Notes: a model not told the origin generated them from the sequence alone. A DNA stretch of 64,000 nt from a bacterium (GCA_905221295.1 CAJNCP010000001.1:476322-540321), one strand, 5' to 3'; numbered from the stretch's first letter, positions 19,917 to 29,729 are shown. Program-made: numbers and translations.

Positions 19917-20332
19917 ATGGAGTATAAATATAAGATTATTCCTAGACTCTTTAAGATTAAAGAGTTGAGAAAGTGATAGAATGTCATCTTTTAAAGTGGT
20001 AAACCAAAAATTTTTCAGAACCATTCAAGATAGAATTTAAAATCAGCTATTCTAGACATAGAATTCGTCAATTCTCAGAGTTTTTGACAGTTCGAGCTAT
20101 CGAATGGTTTAAAAATTAAAAAAGTAGCAGTTCAAACACTTCGAAGATTTCTAAAACTTTTATATTATGGTAATTCTAAACCTAGATTTAAAAGGATATT
20201 CATGCAAATTAACGAATTGATAGATTTGATTGTTCAAATCTAAGAATATTGAAGCAGTCAAAGAATAATGAATACAAATCTATAAGTGACCTTCAGCTTA
20301 TCCAAGGTTTAAGTAAGGAAAAAGGTAGATAA
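19917..20332 (+). pseudogene. Decayed small gene(s), AT-rich remnant
   Basis: No intact reading frame, but protein-like pieces follow one another in different frames. One runs LKIKKVAVQTLRRFLKLL ... FMQINELIDLIVQ (about 20110-20240). A +/-1 shift then gives LRILKQSKNNEYKSISDLQ ... KEKGR and a stop at 20330-20332. Earlier pieces begin at ATG 19917 and ATG 19981. A TATAAT-like sequence lies at 19899-19904. I do not recognise the protein. The reading is an inference from frame continuity and not from any known family. Confidence 0.4.
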
Positions 20333-20378
20333 AAAAATTTTAAAAATCGTACTCATAATTTTATTAGTTTTTCTAACT

Positions 20379-21050
20379 TTGTTTGGTCTATATCGTGTCT
20401 ATCAAAAGTATTATTATAAAGGAGTGCATGAATCTTTAAGTAATGTTTTTTTAGAAATGAACTATGCAGAGATAAATAGTGGTGTTTTACCTGGCCTCGC
20501 TGATTTTAGTACAGCCGTTGACGGAGGTGAATCATATCGCGATAAGGATATTATAGTTGGTATGAGTCTTGAATCAGGCTTATCTGAGAGTGAAACTATA
20601 TTAGTGTATGTAGGTATTGAAGAAACATTTCTAATTGAGTATAGACGATCGTTACCTAATGGCAGATATCTTTTTATTGACTATGATTATAGAGATAAGA
20701 TGCTCAAACAAACTATTGAAATTTCAGAATCTGATCAATCATTAGCTTACGGGTTAATTGATTATAATATAGAAGTGAAGAGTGGAAAAGAATCTGATTT
20801 AGAGCTACATTTAAAAAGTTCCTATAGTTTTAGCTCGACTAAAGGCTTACCAAATTTTCAGATAACAAATCCAAACGAAGTACTAGAGTATTTAAAGCCT
20901 TATGGGATTGATGAAGCTTGGATTAAAGAAAAATCCCACTTCATGCTCTATGATGTCGTTCTAGAATGCTGGTTTAAAAATGGTAGTCAACGTTACTCGG
21001 TTGATAATCTTGGGGATGTAGAGATTGTGCCACTAAGTTTTTCTGAATAG
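20379..21050 (+). CDS. TipC-family-like immunity protein, start codon apparently lost
   Basis: The first usable start is TTG at 20379 (223 aa), but the same frame stays open and protein-like back to about 20331. That stretch reads KKILKIVLIILLVFLTLFGL, an obvious N-terminal membrane anchor, without ATG, GTG or TTG. Adding one G after GAT at 20330 would create an ATG in frame, just after AAGGAAAAAGG. The rest is an extracytoplasmic domain ending SVDNLGDVEIVPLSFSE, which resembles TipC-type immunity proteins for LXG toxins. That family call is from memory and moderate. It is probably translated poorly or not at all. AT content is higher than in neighbouring genes. Confidence 0.5.
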   Translation: MFGLYRVYQKYYYKGVHESLSNVFLEMNYAEINSGVLPGLADFSTAVDGGESYRDKDIIVGMSLESGLSESETILVYVGIEETFLIEYRRSLPNGRYLFIDYDYRDKMLKQTIEISESDQSLAYGLIDYNIEVKSGKESDLELHLKSSYSFSSTKGLPNFQITNPNEVLEYLKPYGIDEAWIKEKSHFMLYDVVLECWFKNGSQRYSVDNLGDVEIVPLSFSE

Positions 21051-21180
21051 GATGGAGCCGACTCAAACTTATTTTTCCTATACTTTTAAGAAAATATCAA
21101 AATCAAGGATATCTAGGATAATAATAAGTCATTCAAAGTGAAAAAAATTCAATAAAACATATTGTTTATGGAGGTAAAAA

Positions 21181-21612
21181 ATGACTTACACACAAGAAGA
21201 CTTTCAGGAATGGATTTTCCAGATTGAATTTAAAATGGATTATTTTACTAAGGATTTTGCCCAAGAGCAAAATTTAATCTTGGACTATAGCATGCAGTCC
21301 TTGGATGATTTGGAGGCTTGGATTTTGGCTCATTACGAAAATCACCATGTCTTGATAGAGGATAAAAAACTCTTGGATTATTTAACAGTCTATATCGGAG
21401 AAACCTTCCGCAAGCACTTAGGTGGCAAGTGGTTCATTGACCTAAAGAATAAAAAGAATGCTTATTATTCCATGCCTGTGTTGGTTGATCCTTCCTATCG
21501 AGGAGAAGTATATATAGCACCCATGACTTTTGCAACGGCTTGTATCAGCAGAAAAGATGGTCAGTATATTAGCAGGATATTGAAAAATAACCTCGAAAAT
21601 CAAGTGAAATAG
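21181..21612 (+). CDS. Hypothetical protein (143 aa)
   Basis: Soluble, acidic, no signal peptide or membrane segment. It begins MTYTQEDFQEWIFQIEF, rich in aromatic and acidic residues, and ends in a short basic tail. GGAGGT lies 7 bases before the ATG. I do not recognise the family. Its position next to a TipC-like gene and its size would fit an orphan immunity protein, but this is only a contextual guess. Confidence 0.7.
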   Translation: MTYTQEDFQEWIFQIEFKMDYFTKDFAQEQNLILDYSMQSLDDLEAWILAHYENHHVLIEDKKLLDYLTVYIGETFRKHLGGKWFIDLKNKKNAYYSMPVLVDPSYRGEVYIAPMTFATACISRKDGQYISRILKNNLENQVK

Positions 21613-21715
21613 TCTTTAATTTCTTTGCAAAGAGTAGAAAATTTGCTCAGAAGATACAGTTTTTCATGATAGCTGGAAACTTATGAAATAGTCTCATGCA
21701 AAAGGTATGAAATGG

Positions 21716-21744
21716 TTTACTTTTTTTCAGAAATAAGCTATACT
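21716..21744 (+). promoter_or_regulatory. Promoter before dnaG
   Basis: TTTACT and TATACT hexamers with a 17-base spacer, about 38 bases before the dnaG start. Confidence 0.55.
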
Positions 21745-21782
21745 AGTTAACGTAAAACTATGATAAGATGGAGGTATTGTGT

Positions 21783-23543
21783 ATGGTTGACAAGCAAGTT
21801 ATTGAAGAAATCAAAAACAATACCAACATTGTGGAAGTCATAGGCGACGTGATTTCTTTACAAAAGGCTGGACGGAACTATTTAGGGCTCTGTCCTTTTC
21901 ATGGTGAGAAGACCCCTTCTTTCAACGTTGTGGAAGACAAGCAGTTTTATCATTGCTTCGGCTGTGGTCGTTCAGGAGATGTTTTTAAGTTCATCGAAGA
22001 ATACCAAGGTGTGTCCTTTATGGAAGCCGTTCAGCTCTTAGGTGAGCGCGTCGGTATTCAACTAGCCATGCCTATCCAGTCTCGTCCTCAACAGCTTTCT
22101 CCTCATCAAGCTCTATATGATATGCATGAAGAAGCAGCACGCTTTTACCATGCAATCCTCATGACGACTAAGATGGGAGAAGAAGCAAGGGCTTATCTCT
22201 ACAAACGTGGATTGACGGACGATGTCCTGAAGCATTTCCAAATTGGACTCGCTCCAGCAGAGAGAAACTATCTCTACCAACGTTTATCTGGCAAGTTTGA
22301 AGAAAAGGATTTATTGGATTCGGGCTTGTTTTATTTGTCAGATGACAATCAGTTCTTTGATACCTTTTTCGGACGGATCATCTTTCCTTTGACCAACGAC
22401 AAGGGGCAGGTCATTGCCTTTTCAGGGCGTATTTGGCAAGAAACAGATAATCAGACTGCCAAGTATAAAAATAGCCGTTCAACTGCAATTTTTAATAAGA
22501 GTTACGAATTGTATCATTTGGACAAGGCAAAAAAGGGAACAGGTAAGATAGCAGAACTTTATCTGATGGAAGGTTTCATGGATGTGATCGCAGCCTACCG
22601 TGCTGGAATAGAAAATGCTGTAGCTTCCATGGGAACAGCCTTAAGCAAAGAGCATGTTGACCACCTTAAACACTTTACCAAAAAGATTGTTCTCAGTTAT
22701 GATGGTGACAAGGCAGGACAGGCAGCGACAGCCAAAGCTCTGGAAGAATTAAAAGATTTCTCAGTGGAAGTTGTCCGAGTACCTGATGCCATGGACCCAG
22801 ATGAGTATTTACAAAAGAATTCTCCTGAAGATCTGGCCTACCTCTTAACCAAGACACGTATCAGTCCCATAGAGTTCTATATTCACCAACTCAAACCTGA
22901 GAATAGTGATAACTTGCAGGCGCAAATCGAGTTCATTGAAAAGATTGCGCCCCTAATCGCCAAAGAAAAGTCTATCACTGCCCAGAATTCTTACATCCAC
23001 ATTCTGGCGGATAACCTACCTTCCTTTGATTACCAGCAGGTAGAACAGATTGTAAATGAAAGTCGGATTGTTCAAAGGCAGGAGAGGGTCAAGGAGCATC
23101 CTACACCAGCAGCGATTAGTTTGCCTGTGACACGGCAACTGACAGCAGTTATGAGAGCAGAGGCTCATCTCCTTTATAGGATGGCTGAGAATCCAGTTGT
23201 GTTAAATGACTACCGCTTAAGAGAAGATTTTTTCTTTGATACCCCAGAATTTCAGATTCTTTACGAATTATTAAGTGAGCAGGGACAAATCGGATCAGAG
23301 GAACTGTCTCATCAGACTCCTGAGGTTGAAAATGCCTGGTACCATGTGCTTAGTCTGGATTTGCCTGCAGAGATGTCGCCTCAAGAACTTTCTGAAGTCG
23401 AAGCGACTCGTAACCGTGCCCTCCTCAGCAAGGACAACTTAAGAATTAAAAAGAAAGTGCAGGAAGCTAGTCATGTAGGAGATACAGACACAGCCTGGGA
23501 AGAATTTCAACGATTGATTTCCCAAAAGAGAAGAATGGAGTAA
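21783..23543 (+). CDS. dnaG: DNA primase
   Basis: Makes RNA primers at the replication fork, 586 aa. An N-terminal zinc finger has [11 protein letters not shown] and CFGCGRSGD (about residues 40-65). A TOPRIM domain follows with [16 protein letters not shown] and [11 protein letters not shown], and the C-terminal domain is the helicase-binding part. I chose ATG 21783 because GATGGAGGTATT forms its ribosome binding site; the ATG at 21768 is part of that site. rpoD follows after two bases, the conserved macromolecular synthesis operon. Confidence 0.97.
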   Translation: MVDKQVIEEIKNNTNIVEVIGDVISLQKAGRNYLGLCPFHGEKTPSFNVVEDKQFYHCFGCGRSGDVFKFIEEYQGVSFMEAVQLLGERVGIQLAMPIQSRPQQLSPHQALYDMHEEAARFYHAILMTTKMGEEARAYLYKRGLTDDVLKHFQIGLAPAERNYLYQRLSGKFEEKDLLDSGLFYLSDDNQFFDTFFGRIIFPLTNDKGQVIAFSGRIWQETDNQTAKYKNSRSTAIFNKSYELYHLDKAKKGTGKIAELYLMEGFMDVIAAYRAGIENAVASMGTALSKEHVDHLKHFTKKIVLSYDGDKAGQAATAKALEELKDFSVEVVRVPDAMDPDEYLQKNSPEDLAYLLTKTRISPIEFYIHQLKPENSDNLQAQIEFIEKIAPLIAKEKSITAQNSYIHILADNLPSFDYQQVEQIVNESRIVQRQERVKEHPTPAAISLPVTRQLTAVMRAEAHLLYRMAENPVVLNDYRLREDFFFDTPEFQILYELLSEQGQIGSEELSHQTPEVENAWYHVLSLDLPAEMSPQELSEVEATRNRALLSKDNLRIKKKVQEASHVGDTDTAWEEFQRLISQKRRME

Positions 23544-23545
23544 TA

Positions 23546-24655
23546 ATGGCAACAAAACAAAAAGAAGTAACGACATTTGATGTGCAAGTAGCAGACTTTA
23601 TCCGTAACCACAAAAAAACAGGAACAGCAACAGACGATGAAATCAATTCAAGTTTGGTTATTCCTTTTACTTTAGATGCAGACGGCATTGAAGATCTTTT
23701 GCAACGGATTCAGGATGCTGGAATTTCTATCACGGATAACGAAGGAAATCCAAGTGCACGTGTCCTTAGTACAGAAGAAGAGCCTGAACTCAGTGATGAG
23801 GACTTGATTGGTTCAACTTCTGCTAAGGTTAATGACCCTGTCCGTATGTATTTGAAGGAAATTGGGGTTGTTCCTCTCTTGACCAACGAAGAAGAAAAAG
23901 AATTGGCCCTAGCTGTTGAAGCTGGTGATATCGAAGCAAAACAGCGTCTTGCAGAAGCCAACCTTCGTTTGGTAGTTTCTATCGCTAAGCGCTACGTAGG
24001 GCGTGGCATGCAGTTTCTGGATTTGATCCAAGAAGGAAACATGGGCTTGATGAAGGCCGTGGACAAGTTTGACTATTCAAAAGGTTTTAAGTTTTCTACT
24101 TATGCAACTTGGTGGATTCGTCAGGCAATTACTCGTGCCATTGCTGATCAGGCTCGTACCATTCGTATTCCTGTTCACATGGTTGAAACGATTAACAAGC
24201 TTGTCCGTGAACAGCGGAATCTCCTTCAAGAATTGGGTCAAGATCCAACTCCTGAACAAATCGCTGAGCGTATGGATATGACACCTGACAAGGTGCGTGA
24301 AATCTTGAAAATCGCCCAAGAACCAGTATCACTTGAAACACCGATTGGAGAAGAGGACGATAGCCATCTTGGGGACTTTATCGAAGACGAAGTGATTGAA
24401 AATCCAGTAGACTACACAACTCGCATCGTTTTGCGCGAGCAGTTGGATGAGGTTTTGGATACTCTCACAGACCGTGAAGAAAACGTTCTGCGCCTTCGTT
24501 TCGGGCTAGATGATGGGAAAATGCGTACCCTTGAAGATGTTGGTAAAGTCTTTAACGTGACTCGTGAGCGTATCCGTCAGATTGAGGCCAAGGCTTTGAG
24601 AAAATTGCGTCAACCAAGTCGCAGCAAACCCCTTCGTGATTTTATTGAAGACTAA
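23546..24655 (+). CDS. rpoD: RNA polymerase primary sigma factor (sigma-70, SigA/RpoD)
   Basis: Housekeeping sigma factor, 369 aa. Region 1.1 is followed by region 1.2-2 ([48 protein letters not shown]), region 3 ([13 protein letters not shown]) and region 4 with the helix-turn-helix [20 protein letters not shown]. This sigma should read the extended -10 promoters seen across the window. It is co-transcribed with dnaG. Confidence 0.98.
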   Translation: MATKQKEVTTFDVQVADFIRNHKKTGTATDDEINSSLVIPFTLDADGIEDLLQRIQDAGISITDNEGNPSARVLSTEEEPELSDEDLIGSTSAKVNDPVRMYLKEIGVVPLLTNEEEKELALAVEAGDIEAKQRLAEANLRLVVSIAKRYVGRGMQFLDLIQEGNMGLMKAVDKFDYSKGFKFSTYATWWIRQAITRAIADQARTIRIPVHMVETINKLVREQRNLLQELGQDPTPEQIAERMDMTPDKVREILKIAQEPVSLETPIGEEDDSHLGDFIEDEVIENPVDYTTRIVLREQLDEVLDTLTDREENVLRLRFGLDDGKMRTLEDVGKVFNVTRERIRQIEAKALRKLRQPSRSKPLRDFIED

Positions 24656-24669
24656 GAGTGAGGAATAAC

Positions 24670-24999
24670 ATGGCTTATACAGAAGAGCAAATTGAAACGA
24701 TCAAAACACGCATTTTAAATGCTTTGGAAGAAGTCATCGACCCTGAGTTGGGGATTGATATTGTCAACCTAGGTTTGATTTATGAAATTCGTTTTGATGG
24801 TGAAACAGGTCACACTGAAATTGATATGACCTTGACAACTATGGGCTGCCCACTGGCTGACCTTTTGACAGACCAGATACACGATGCGATGACAGATGTG
24901 CCTGAGGTAACTAATACCGAAGTTAAATTGGTCTGGTATCCAGCTTGGACAGTTGAAAAAATGAGCCGATACGCGCGTATCGCCCTAGGAATTAAATAA
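24670..24999 (+). CDS. MIP18/DUF59 family Fe-S assembly protein (SufT-like)
   Basis: 109 aa protein with the DUF59 core VIDPELGIDIVNLGLIYEI and the Cys-containing TTMGCPLADLLTDQI. Members help mature iron-sulfur proteins. The ATG at 24670 has GTGAGGAA before it; the in-frame GTG at 24658 is part of that site. It follows rpoD by 14 bases, an arrangement shared with the pneumococcus. Confidence 0.88.
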   Translation: MAYTEEQIETIKTRILNALEEVIDPELGIDIVNLGLIYEIRFDGETGHTEIDMTLTTMGCPLADLLTDQIHDAMTDVPEVTNTEVKLVWYPAWTVEKMSRYARIALGIK

Positions 25000-25015
25000 A
25001 GACTAAAAAAATGAG

Positions 25016-25068
25016 AGAGACGATTGGAAAATAAGGTAATTTTATCCTTTTTCCTTTGGTCTCTTCTT
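25016..25068 (+). terminator. Long hairpin terminator before cpoA
   Basis: Outer stem AGAGAC / GTCTCT and inner stem GGAAAA / TTTTCC around a smaller hairpin, followed by TTCTTTCTTTT. Internal loops make it imperfect. It separates the dnaG-rpoD operon from the cpoA operon. Confidence 0.65.
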
Positions 25069-25095
25069 TCTTTTGCTGATTTTCTGGAAATAAAA

Positions 25096-25104
25096 TGGTA
25101 TAAT
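25096..25104 (+). promoter_or_regulatory. Extended -10 promoter of cpoA, nearly leaderless
   Basis: TGGTATAAT whose last bases overlap an ATG (25103). The next in-frame ATG (25112) is only 8 bases after the -10, so the transcript would start at or next to the start codon. Confidence 0.75.
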
Positions 25105-25111
25105 GAAAGGT

Positions 25112-26155
25112 ATGGAAAACGAAAAATTGCGTATTAATATGCTAAGTTCAAGTGAAAAAGTAGCTGGCCAAGGAGTGTCAGGAGCTTACCGTGAATTGGT
25201 ACGTCTCCTACATCGTGATGCCCAAGATCAGTTGATTGTTACGGAGAATCTTCCTGTGGAGGCAGATGTAACTCACTTTCATACCATTGATTTCCCTTAT
25301 TATTTATCTACATTCCAAAAGAAACGCTCTGGGAGAAAAATTGGCTATGTGCATTTTTTGCCTGATACGCTTGAGGGGAGTTTGAAGATTCCATTTTTCT
25401 TAAAGGGAATTATCAAACGCTATGTATTTTCTTTTTACAACCGAATGGAACACTTGGTAGTGGTCAATCCCATGTTTATCGAGGATTTGGTGGCAGCTGG
25501 TATTCCGCGTGAAAAAGTAACTTATATTCCAAATTTTGTAAACAAAGAAAAATGGCATCCACTGCCAGCTGACCAAGTAGCAAAACTTCGTCAGGAAATG
25601 GATTTAGCCGAAGATCAGTTTGTTGTTGTCGGTGCAGGTCAGGTTCAGAAACGTAAAGGAATTGATGACTTTATCCGCCTTGCGGAGGAATTGCCAGAAA
25701 TTACATTTATCTGGGCTGGTGGTTTTTCATTTGGTGGGATGACAGATGGTTATGAACGCTATAAAAAAATCATGGACAATCCACCTAAAAATCTAATTTT
25801 CCCAGGTATTGTTCCTCCGGAGCGAATGCGAGAGCTCTACGCTTTGGCTGATCTGTTCTTGCTACCAAGTTACAACGAATTATTCCCGATGACTATCTTA
25901 GAGGCAGCAAGTTGTGAAGCACCGATTATGTTGAGGGATTTAGATCTATACAAAGTCATTCTAGAGGGGAATTATCGTGCGACAAGTGATGTTTCAGAGA
26001 TGAGAGAAGCTATTCTCGAATACAAAGATCATCCTGAAAAGTTGAAAGACTTGAAAGAAAAAGCTAGAGAGATTTCTAAAGAGTATTCCGAGGAGCATTT
26101 ATTGGAAATCTGGTTGAAGTTCTATCAGGAACAGGCAGCTCTAGGCAAGAAGTGA
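25112..26155 (+). CDS. cpoA: Glycolipid glycosyltransferase CpoA (GT4 family)
   Basis: 347 aa GT-B glycosyltransferase. In the pneumococcus, CpoA adds galactose to glucosyl-diacylglycerol to form the second membrane glycolipid, and its mutants change beta-lactam susceptibility. The C-terminal domain has VVVGAGQVQKRKGIDDFIRLA and the nucleotide-sugar motif LPSYNELFPMTILEAASC (about residues 250-267). I chose ATG 25112 (MENEKLRINML) by homology. The upstream ATG 25103 is inside the promoter, and no SD precedes 25112. The next gene, for the first glycosylation step, follows after 8 bases. Confidence 0.85.
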   Translation: MENEKLRINMLSSSEKVAGQGVSGAYRELVRLLHRDAQDQLIVTENLPVEADVTHFHTIDFPYYLSTFQKKRSGRKIGYVHFLPDTLEGSLKIPFFLKGIIKRYVFSFYNRMEHLVVVNPMFIEDLVAAGIPREKVTYIPNFVNKEKWHPLPADQVAKLRQEMDLAEDQFVVVGAGQVQKRKGIDDFIRLAEELPEITFIWAGGFSFGGMTDGYERYKKIMDNPPKNLIFPGIVPPERMRELYALADLFLLPSYNELFPMTILEAASCEAPIMLRDLDLYKVILEGNYRATSDVSEMREAILEYKDHPEKLKDLKEKAREISKEYSEEHLLEIWLKFYQEQAALGKK

Positions 26156-26163
26156 GGTAATCT

Positions 26164-27480
26164 ATGCGAATTGGTTTATTTACTGACACCTATTTCCCTC
26201 AGGTTTCTGGGGTTGCGACCAGTATTCGAACCTTGAAGACAGAACTTGAAAAGCAAGGGCATGCAGTTTTTATCTTTACAACAACTGATAAAGATGTGAA
26301 CCGCTACGAGGATTGGCAAATCATTCGCATTCCGAGTGTTCCCTTTTTTGCATTTAAGGATCGACGTTTTGCTTATCGTGGATTTACAAAGGCGCTTGAA
26401 ATTGCCAAACAGTATCAGCTAGACATCATTCATACACAAACAGAGTTTTCGCTAGGTTTGCTAGGGATTTGGATTGCAAGAGAATTAAAAATTCCTGTTA
26501 TCCATACCTACCATACCCAGTACGAAGATTACGTGCATTATATTGCTAAGGGTATGCTGATTCGGCCAAGTATGGTAAAATATCTGGTACGGGGCTTCCT
26601 TCACGATGTTGATGGAGTGATTTGTCCTAGTGAGATTGTGCGAGACCTTCTATCTAAGTACAAAGTCAAGGTTGAAAAGCGTGTTATCCCGACTGGTATT
26701 GAGTTAGCTAAATTTGAACGCCCTGAAATTAAAGAAGAAAATTTAGCTGCCCTTCGGTTTAAGCTTGGGATTAAAGAAGATGAGAAAATGTTACTGAGTC
26801 TTTCTCGTATCTCCTTTGAGAAGAATATCCAAGCGGTTCTAGTCGCTTTTGCGCAGGTTTTGAAAGAAGAAGACAAGGTGAAACTGGTTGTTGCTGGTGA
26901 CGGTCCTTATTTGGACAGTCTGAAAGAACAAGCTGTCCAGTTACAAATTCAAGATCAGGTGATTTTTACTGGTATGATCGCCCCAAGTGAAACAGCCTTG
27001 TACTATAAGGCGGCAGATTTCTTTATCTCTGCATCCACTAGTGAAACCCAAGGGTTGACTTATCTAGAGAGTCTAGCTAGTGGAACGCCTGTCATCGCTC
27101 ATGGCAATCCTTATCTGGATAATCTGATCAATGACAAGATGTTTGGAACCCTCTACTATGGAGAACAGGACCTTGCAGGTGCCATTTTGGAGGCTTTGAT
27201 TGCCACTCCAGATATGGATGAGCAAAAGTTGGCTGACAAGTTGTATGAGATCTCTGCTGAGAATTTTGGGAAACGAGTTCACGAGTTTTACCTTGATGCC
27301 ATTATTTCAAATAATTTTGAACAAGAATTGCTCGATGGAGAACCTATGAGTCAACGTTTTTTAAAAACCATTTTATATCTCCCTCAACAAGCAGTCAGCG
27401 CCCCTGTAAAAGAATCTAAACGCATTCTGAAGGCGTCTAAAAAACAGTTGTCTAGTATGCGAGACTACTGGAAAGATTGA
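26164..27480 (+). CDS. 1,2-diacylglycerol 3-alpha-glucosyltransferase (GT4 family)
   Basis: 438 aa glycosyltransferase that in the pneumococcus makes monoglucosyl-diacylglycerol from UDP-glucose, the substrate of CpoA. N-terminal motif MRIGLFTDTYFPQVSGVATS; C-terminal donor motif FISASTSETQGLTYLESLASG with the E-x7-E pair. A basic C-terminal tail (about residues 395-438) may help membrane binding. It is preceded by GTGAGGTAATCT and coupled to cpoA. The enzyme assignment follows the pneumococcal orthologue. Confidence 0.85.
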   Translation: MRIGLFTDTYFPQVSGVATSIRTLKTELEKQGHAVFIFTTTDKDVNRYEDWQIIRIPSVPFFAFKDRRFAYRGFTKALEIAKQYQLDIIHTQTEFSLGLLGIWIARELKIPVIHTYHTQYEDYVHYIAKGMLIRPSMVKYLVRGFLHDVDGVICPSEIVRDLLSKYKVKVEKRVIPTGIELAKFERPEIKEENLAALRFKLGIKEDEKMLLSLSRISFEKNIQAVLVAFAQVLKEEDKVKLVVAGDGPYLDSLKEQAVQLQIQDQVIFTGMIAPSETALYYKAADFFISASTSETQGLTYLESLASGTPVIAHGNPYLDNLINDKMFGTLYYGEQDLAGAILEALIATPDMDEQKLADKLYEISAENFGKRVHEFYLDAIISNNFEQELLDGEPMSQRFLKTILYLPQQAVSAPVKESKRILKASKKQLSSMRDYWKD

Positions 27481-27507
27481 CAAAAAGTAAAAAAGGAGGA
27501 GTAAACG

Positions 27508-27699
27508 ATGGCAAAAAAATTTATGAGAAGTGGTAGAGATCAAAAAATTGGAGGCGTTTGCGCAGGTGTAGCCCACTATTTTGATATTGACCCTACCATT
27601 GTCCGTGTGATTTGGGGCGTTCTTGCCTTTTGTTATGGGGCAGGGGTACTTGCTTACTTGATTTTATGGGTAATTGCACCTGTTTCTAGCGAATATTAA
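27508..27699 (+). CDS. PspC domain-containing small membrane protein
   Basis: 63 aa. It is almost entirely one PspC (phage-shock-protein C) domain: SGRDQKIGGVCAGVAHYFDIDPTIVRVIW followed by a hydrophobic helix ending LILWVIAPV. AAAGGAGGAG precedes the ATG. It belongs to the cpoA operon and probably acts at the membrane, possibly in envelope stress sensing. Confidence 0.88.
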   Translation: MAKKFMRSGRDQKIGGVCAGVAHYFDIDPTIVRVIWGVLAFCYGAGVLAYLILWVIAPVSSEY

Positions 27700-27742
27700 A
27701 AGAGAATCAGAATAGAACAAAGAGAAATAAAAAGGAGTCCAA

Positions 27743-27877
27743 ATGGCTTTTGGAGATAATGGAAAACGTAAAAAAACAATGTTTGAAAAAGTAACGCTTT
27801 TTGTCGTGCTAATTATGTTGTTTGTAACCCTTGCTGGTATCTTTGCGACAGCGCTTGGAGCTTTTAGCAGATTCTAA
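27743..27877 (+). CDS. DUF4044 family small membrane protein
   Basis: 44 aa, read from ATG 27743 after AAAAGGAGTCC. It has a basic N-terminus (GDNGKRKKTMFEKVT) and one transmembrane helix (about residues 19-41). Small DUF4044 proteins of this form sit upstream of obg in streptococci. Function unknown. Confidence 0.8.
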   Translation: MAFGDNGKRKKTMFEKVTLFVVLIMLFVTLAGIFATALGAFSRF

Positions 27878-27908
27878 GCAAGTTGCTAAGATAGAAACAA
27901 TAACTAAT

Positions 27909-27931
27909 GACTGGATTTTCCAGTCCTTTTT
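27909..27931 (+). terminator. Terminator between DUF4044 gene and obgE
   Basis: GACTGGA / TCCAGTC 7-bp stem with a 3-base loop, then C and T5. obgE follows within 17 bases, so read-through is possible. Confidence 0.7.
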
Positions 27932-27947
27932 AAAGTGAGAAGAAAAT

Positions 27948-29258
27948 ATGAGTATGTTTTTAGATACAGCCAAGATCAAAGTCAAGGCTGGTAATGGTGG
28001 CGATGGCATGGTCGCCTTTCGCCGTGAAAAGTATGTCCCTAATGGCGGTCCTTGGGGTGGTGATGGTGGACGTGGAGGTAACGTTGTTTTCGTTGTGGAT
28101 GAAGGCTTGCGTACCTTGATGGATTTCCGCTATAACCGTCATTTCAAGGCCGAATCTGGTGAAAAAGGGATGACTAAAGGAATGCATGGACGTGGTGCAG
28201 AAGATCTTCGTGTTCGCGTACCACAAGGAACGACTGTACGTGATGCTGAGACAGAAAAAGTGATTACAGACTTGATTGAGCATGGCCAAGAATTTATCGT
28301 GGCCCATGGTGGTCGAGGTGGTCGTGGAAATATTCGCTTTGCAACACCAAAAAATCCTGCACCTGAAATCTCTGAGAATGGAGAGCCGGGTCAGGAACGT
28401 GAGTTGCAACTAGAATTAAAAATCTTGGCGGATGTCGGCTTAGTCGGTTTTCCATCTGTCGGGAAATCAACCCTTCTCAGCGTGATTACCTCTGCTAAGC
28501 CAAAAATCGGTGCCTACCACTTTACGACAATTGTCCCAAATCTGGGCATGGTTCGTACGCAGTCAGGTGAATCCTTTGCTGTAGCGGATCTTCCCGGTTT
28601 GATTGAAGGGGCTAGTCAAGGTGTTGGTCTTGGAACCCAGTTTCTCCGTCATATCGAACGCACTCGAGTTATCCTCCATGTCGTTGATATGTCGGCTAGT
28701 GAAGGACGTGATCCTTATGAGGACTACCTTGCTATCAATAAGGAATTAGAATCTTATAACCTTCGTCTCATGGAACGTCCACAGATCATCGTGGCCAACA
28801 AGATGGACATGCCTGAAAGTCAGGAAAATCTTGAAGCCTTCAAGAAGAAATTGGCAGCAAACTACGACGAGTTTGAAGAACTACCAGCCATCTTCCCTAT
28901 TTCTGGTTTAACCAAGCAAGGGTTGGCACCCCTTTTGGATGCGACAGCTGAATTGTTGGATAAGACTCCAGAGTTCTTGCTCTATGACGAGTCTGATATG
29001 GAAGAAGAAGCTTACTATGGCTTTGATGAGGAAGAAAAAGCCTTTGAAATTAGCCGTGACGATGATGCTACATGGGTTCTTTCTGGTGAGAAACTCATGA
29101 AACTCTTTAACATGACCAACTTTGACCGTGATGAGTCAGTCATGAAATTTGCTCGTCAGTTACGTGGTATGGGGGTTGACGAAGCCCTTCGTGCGCGTGG
29201 AGCCAAAGATGGAGACTTAGTCCGAATCGGTAAATTTGAGTTTGAATTTGTAGACTAG
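27948..29258 (+). CDS. obgE: GTPase ObgE/CgtA
   Basis: Essential ribosome-associated GTPase, 436 aa. Glycine-rich Obg domain (about 1-158: [23 protein letters not shown]); G domain with [26 protein letters not shown] and SGL motifs; C-terminal OCT domain (about 345-436). Upstream purines (AGAAGAAAA) form only a weak ribosome binding site. Confidence 0.97.
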   Translation: MSMFLDTAKIKVKAGNGGDGMVAFRREKYVPNGGPWGGDGGRGGNVVFVVDEGLRTLMDFRYNRHFKAESGEKGMTKGMHGRGAEDLRVRVPQGTTVRDAETEKVITDLIEHGQEFIVAHGGRGGRGNIRFATPKNPAPEISENGEPGQERELQLELKILADVGLVGFPSVGKSTLLSVITSAKPKIGAYHFTTIVPNLGMVRTQSGESFAVADLPGLIEGASQGVGLGTQFLRHIERTRVILHVVDMSASEGRDPYEDYLAINKELESYNLRLMERPQIIVANKMDMPESQENLEAFKKKLAANYDEFEELPAIFPISGLTKQGLAPLLDATAELLDKTPEFLLYDESDMEEEAYYGFDEEEKAFEISRDDDATWVLSGEKLMKLFNMTNFDRDESVMKFARQLRGMGVDEALRARGAKDGDLVRIGKFEFEFVD

Positions 29259-29267
29259 GAGGCTGGT

Positions 29268-29441
29268 ATGGGAGATAAACCGATATCATTCCGAGATGCA
29301 GATGGAAATTTTGTTTCTGCAGCAGATGTATGGAATGAAAAAAAGCTCGAAGAATTGTTTAATCGTCTCAATCCTAAACGTGCTCTTCGATTGGCACGAG
29401 AAAAAAAAGACAATGAGAAGGTTGATAAAGAAGAAAAATAG
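29268..29441 (+). CDS. Hypothetical small protein (57 aa)
   Basis: Read from ATG 29268 with TAGGAGGCTGGT just upstream, 9 bases after obgE. It starts MGDKPISFRDADGNFVSAAD and ends in a very charged tail (KKDNEKVDKEEK). No membrane segment. It is a recurrent companion of obg in the mitis group as I remember it, of unknown function. A perfect terminator follows. Confidence 0.75.
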   Translation: MGDKPISFRDADGNFVSAADVWNEKKLEELFNRLNPKRALRLAREKKDNEKVDKEEK

Positions 29442-29501
29442 CCTATCGACATTGATAAAAAACTCTTTGAAGTTTGTAGTAGGAGTTGAAAAGCTAATAT
29501 T

Positions 29502-29532
29502 GGGCGAGAACAAAATTTGTTCTCGCCCTTTT
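29502..29532 (+). terminator. Terminator after the obgE operon
   Basis: 13-bp perfect stem GGGCGAGAACAAA / TTTGTTCTCGCCC followed by TTTT. Confidence 0.9.
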
Positions 29533-29729
29533 GATATGTCTTGTAGAATCAAGTAAAATAAAATCTACAGAAATTTATTATTACAATTATTTTATAGAAT
29601 AAACTTTTAAAATAGTTGTATATTATAGAAAAATATCGCCAGATAATTTTTAAAAGATTTAGAGCAAAAATTCTATAATATCAGTCAGTTATGGTAGAAT
29701 AAAAGTTCTAAAAGAAAAGGAGGACTGAA

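Noticed and set aside
29296..29556. Plus-strand ORF of 86 aa overlapping the small gene after obgE
   Set aside because: Different frame from the 57-aa gene with the good ribosome site, and it runs through the terminator hairpin.
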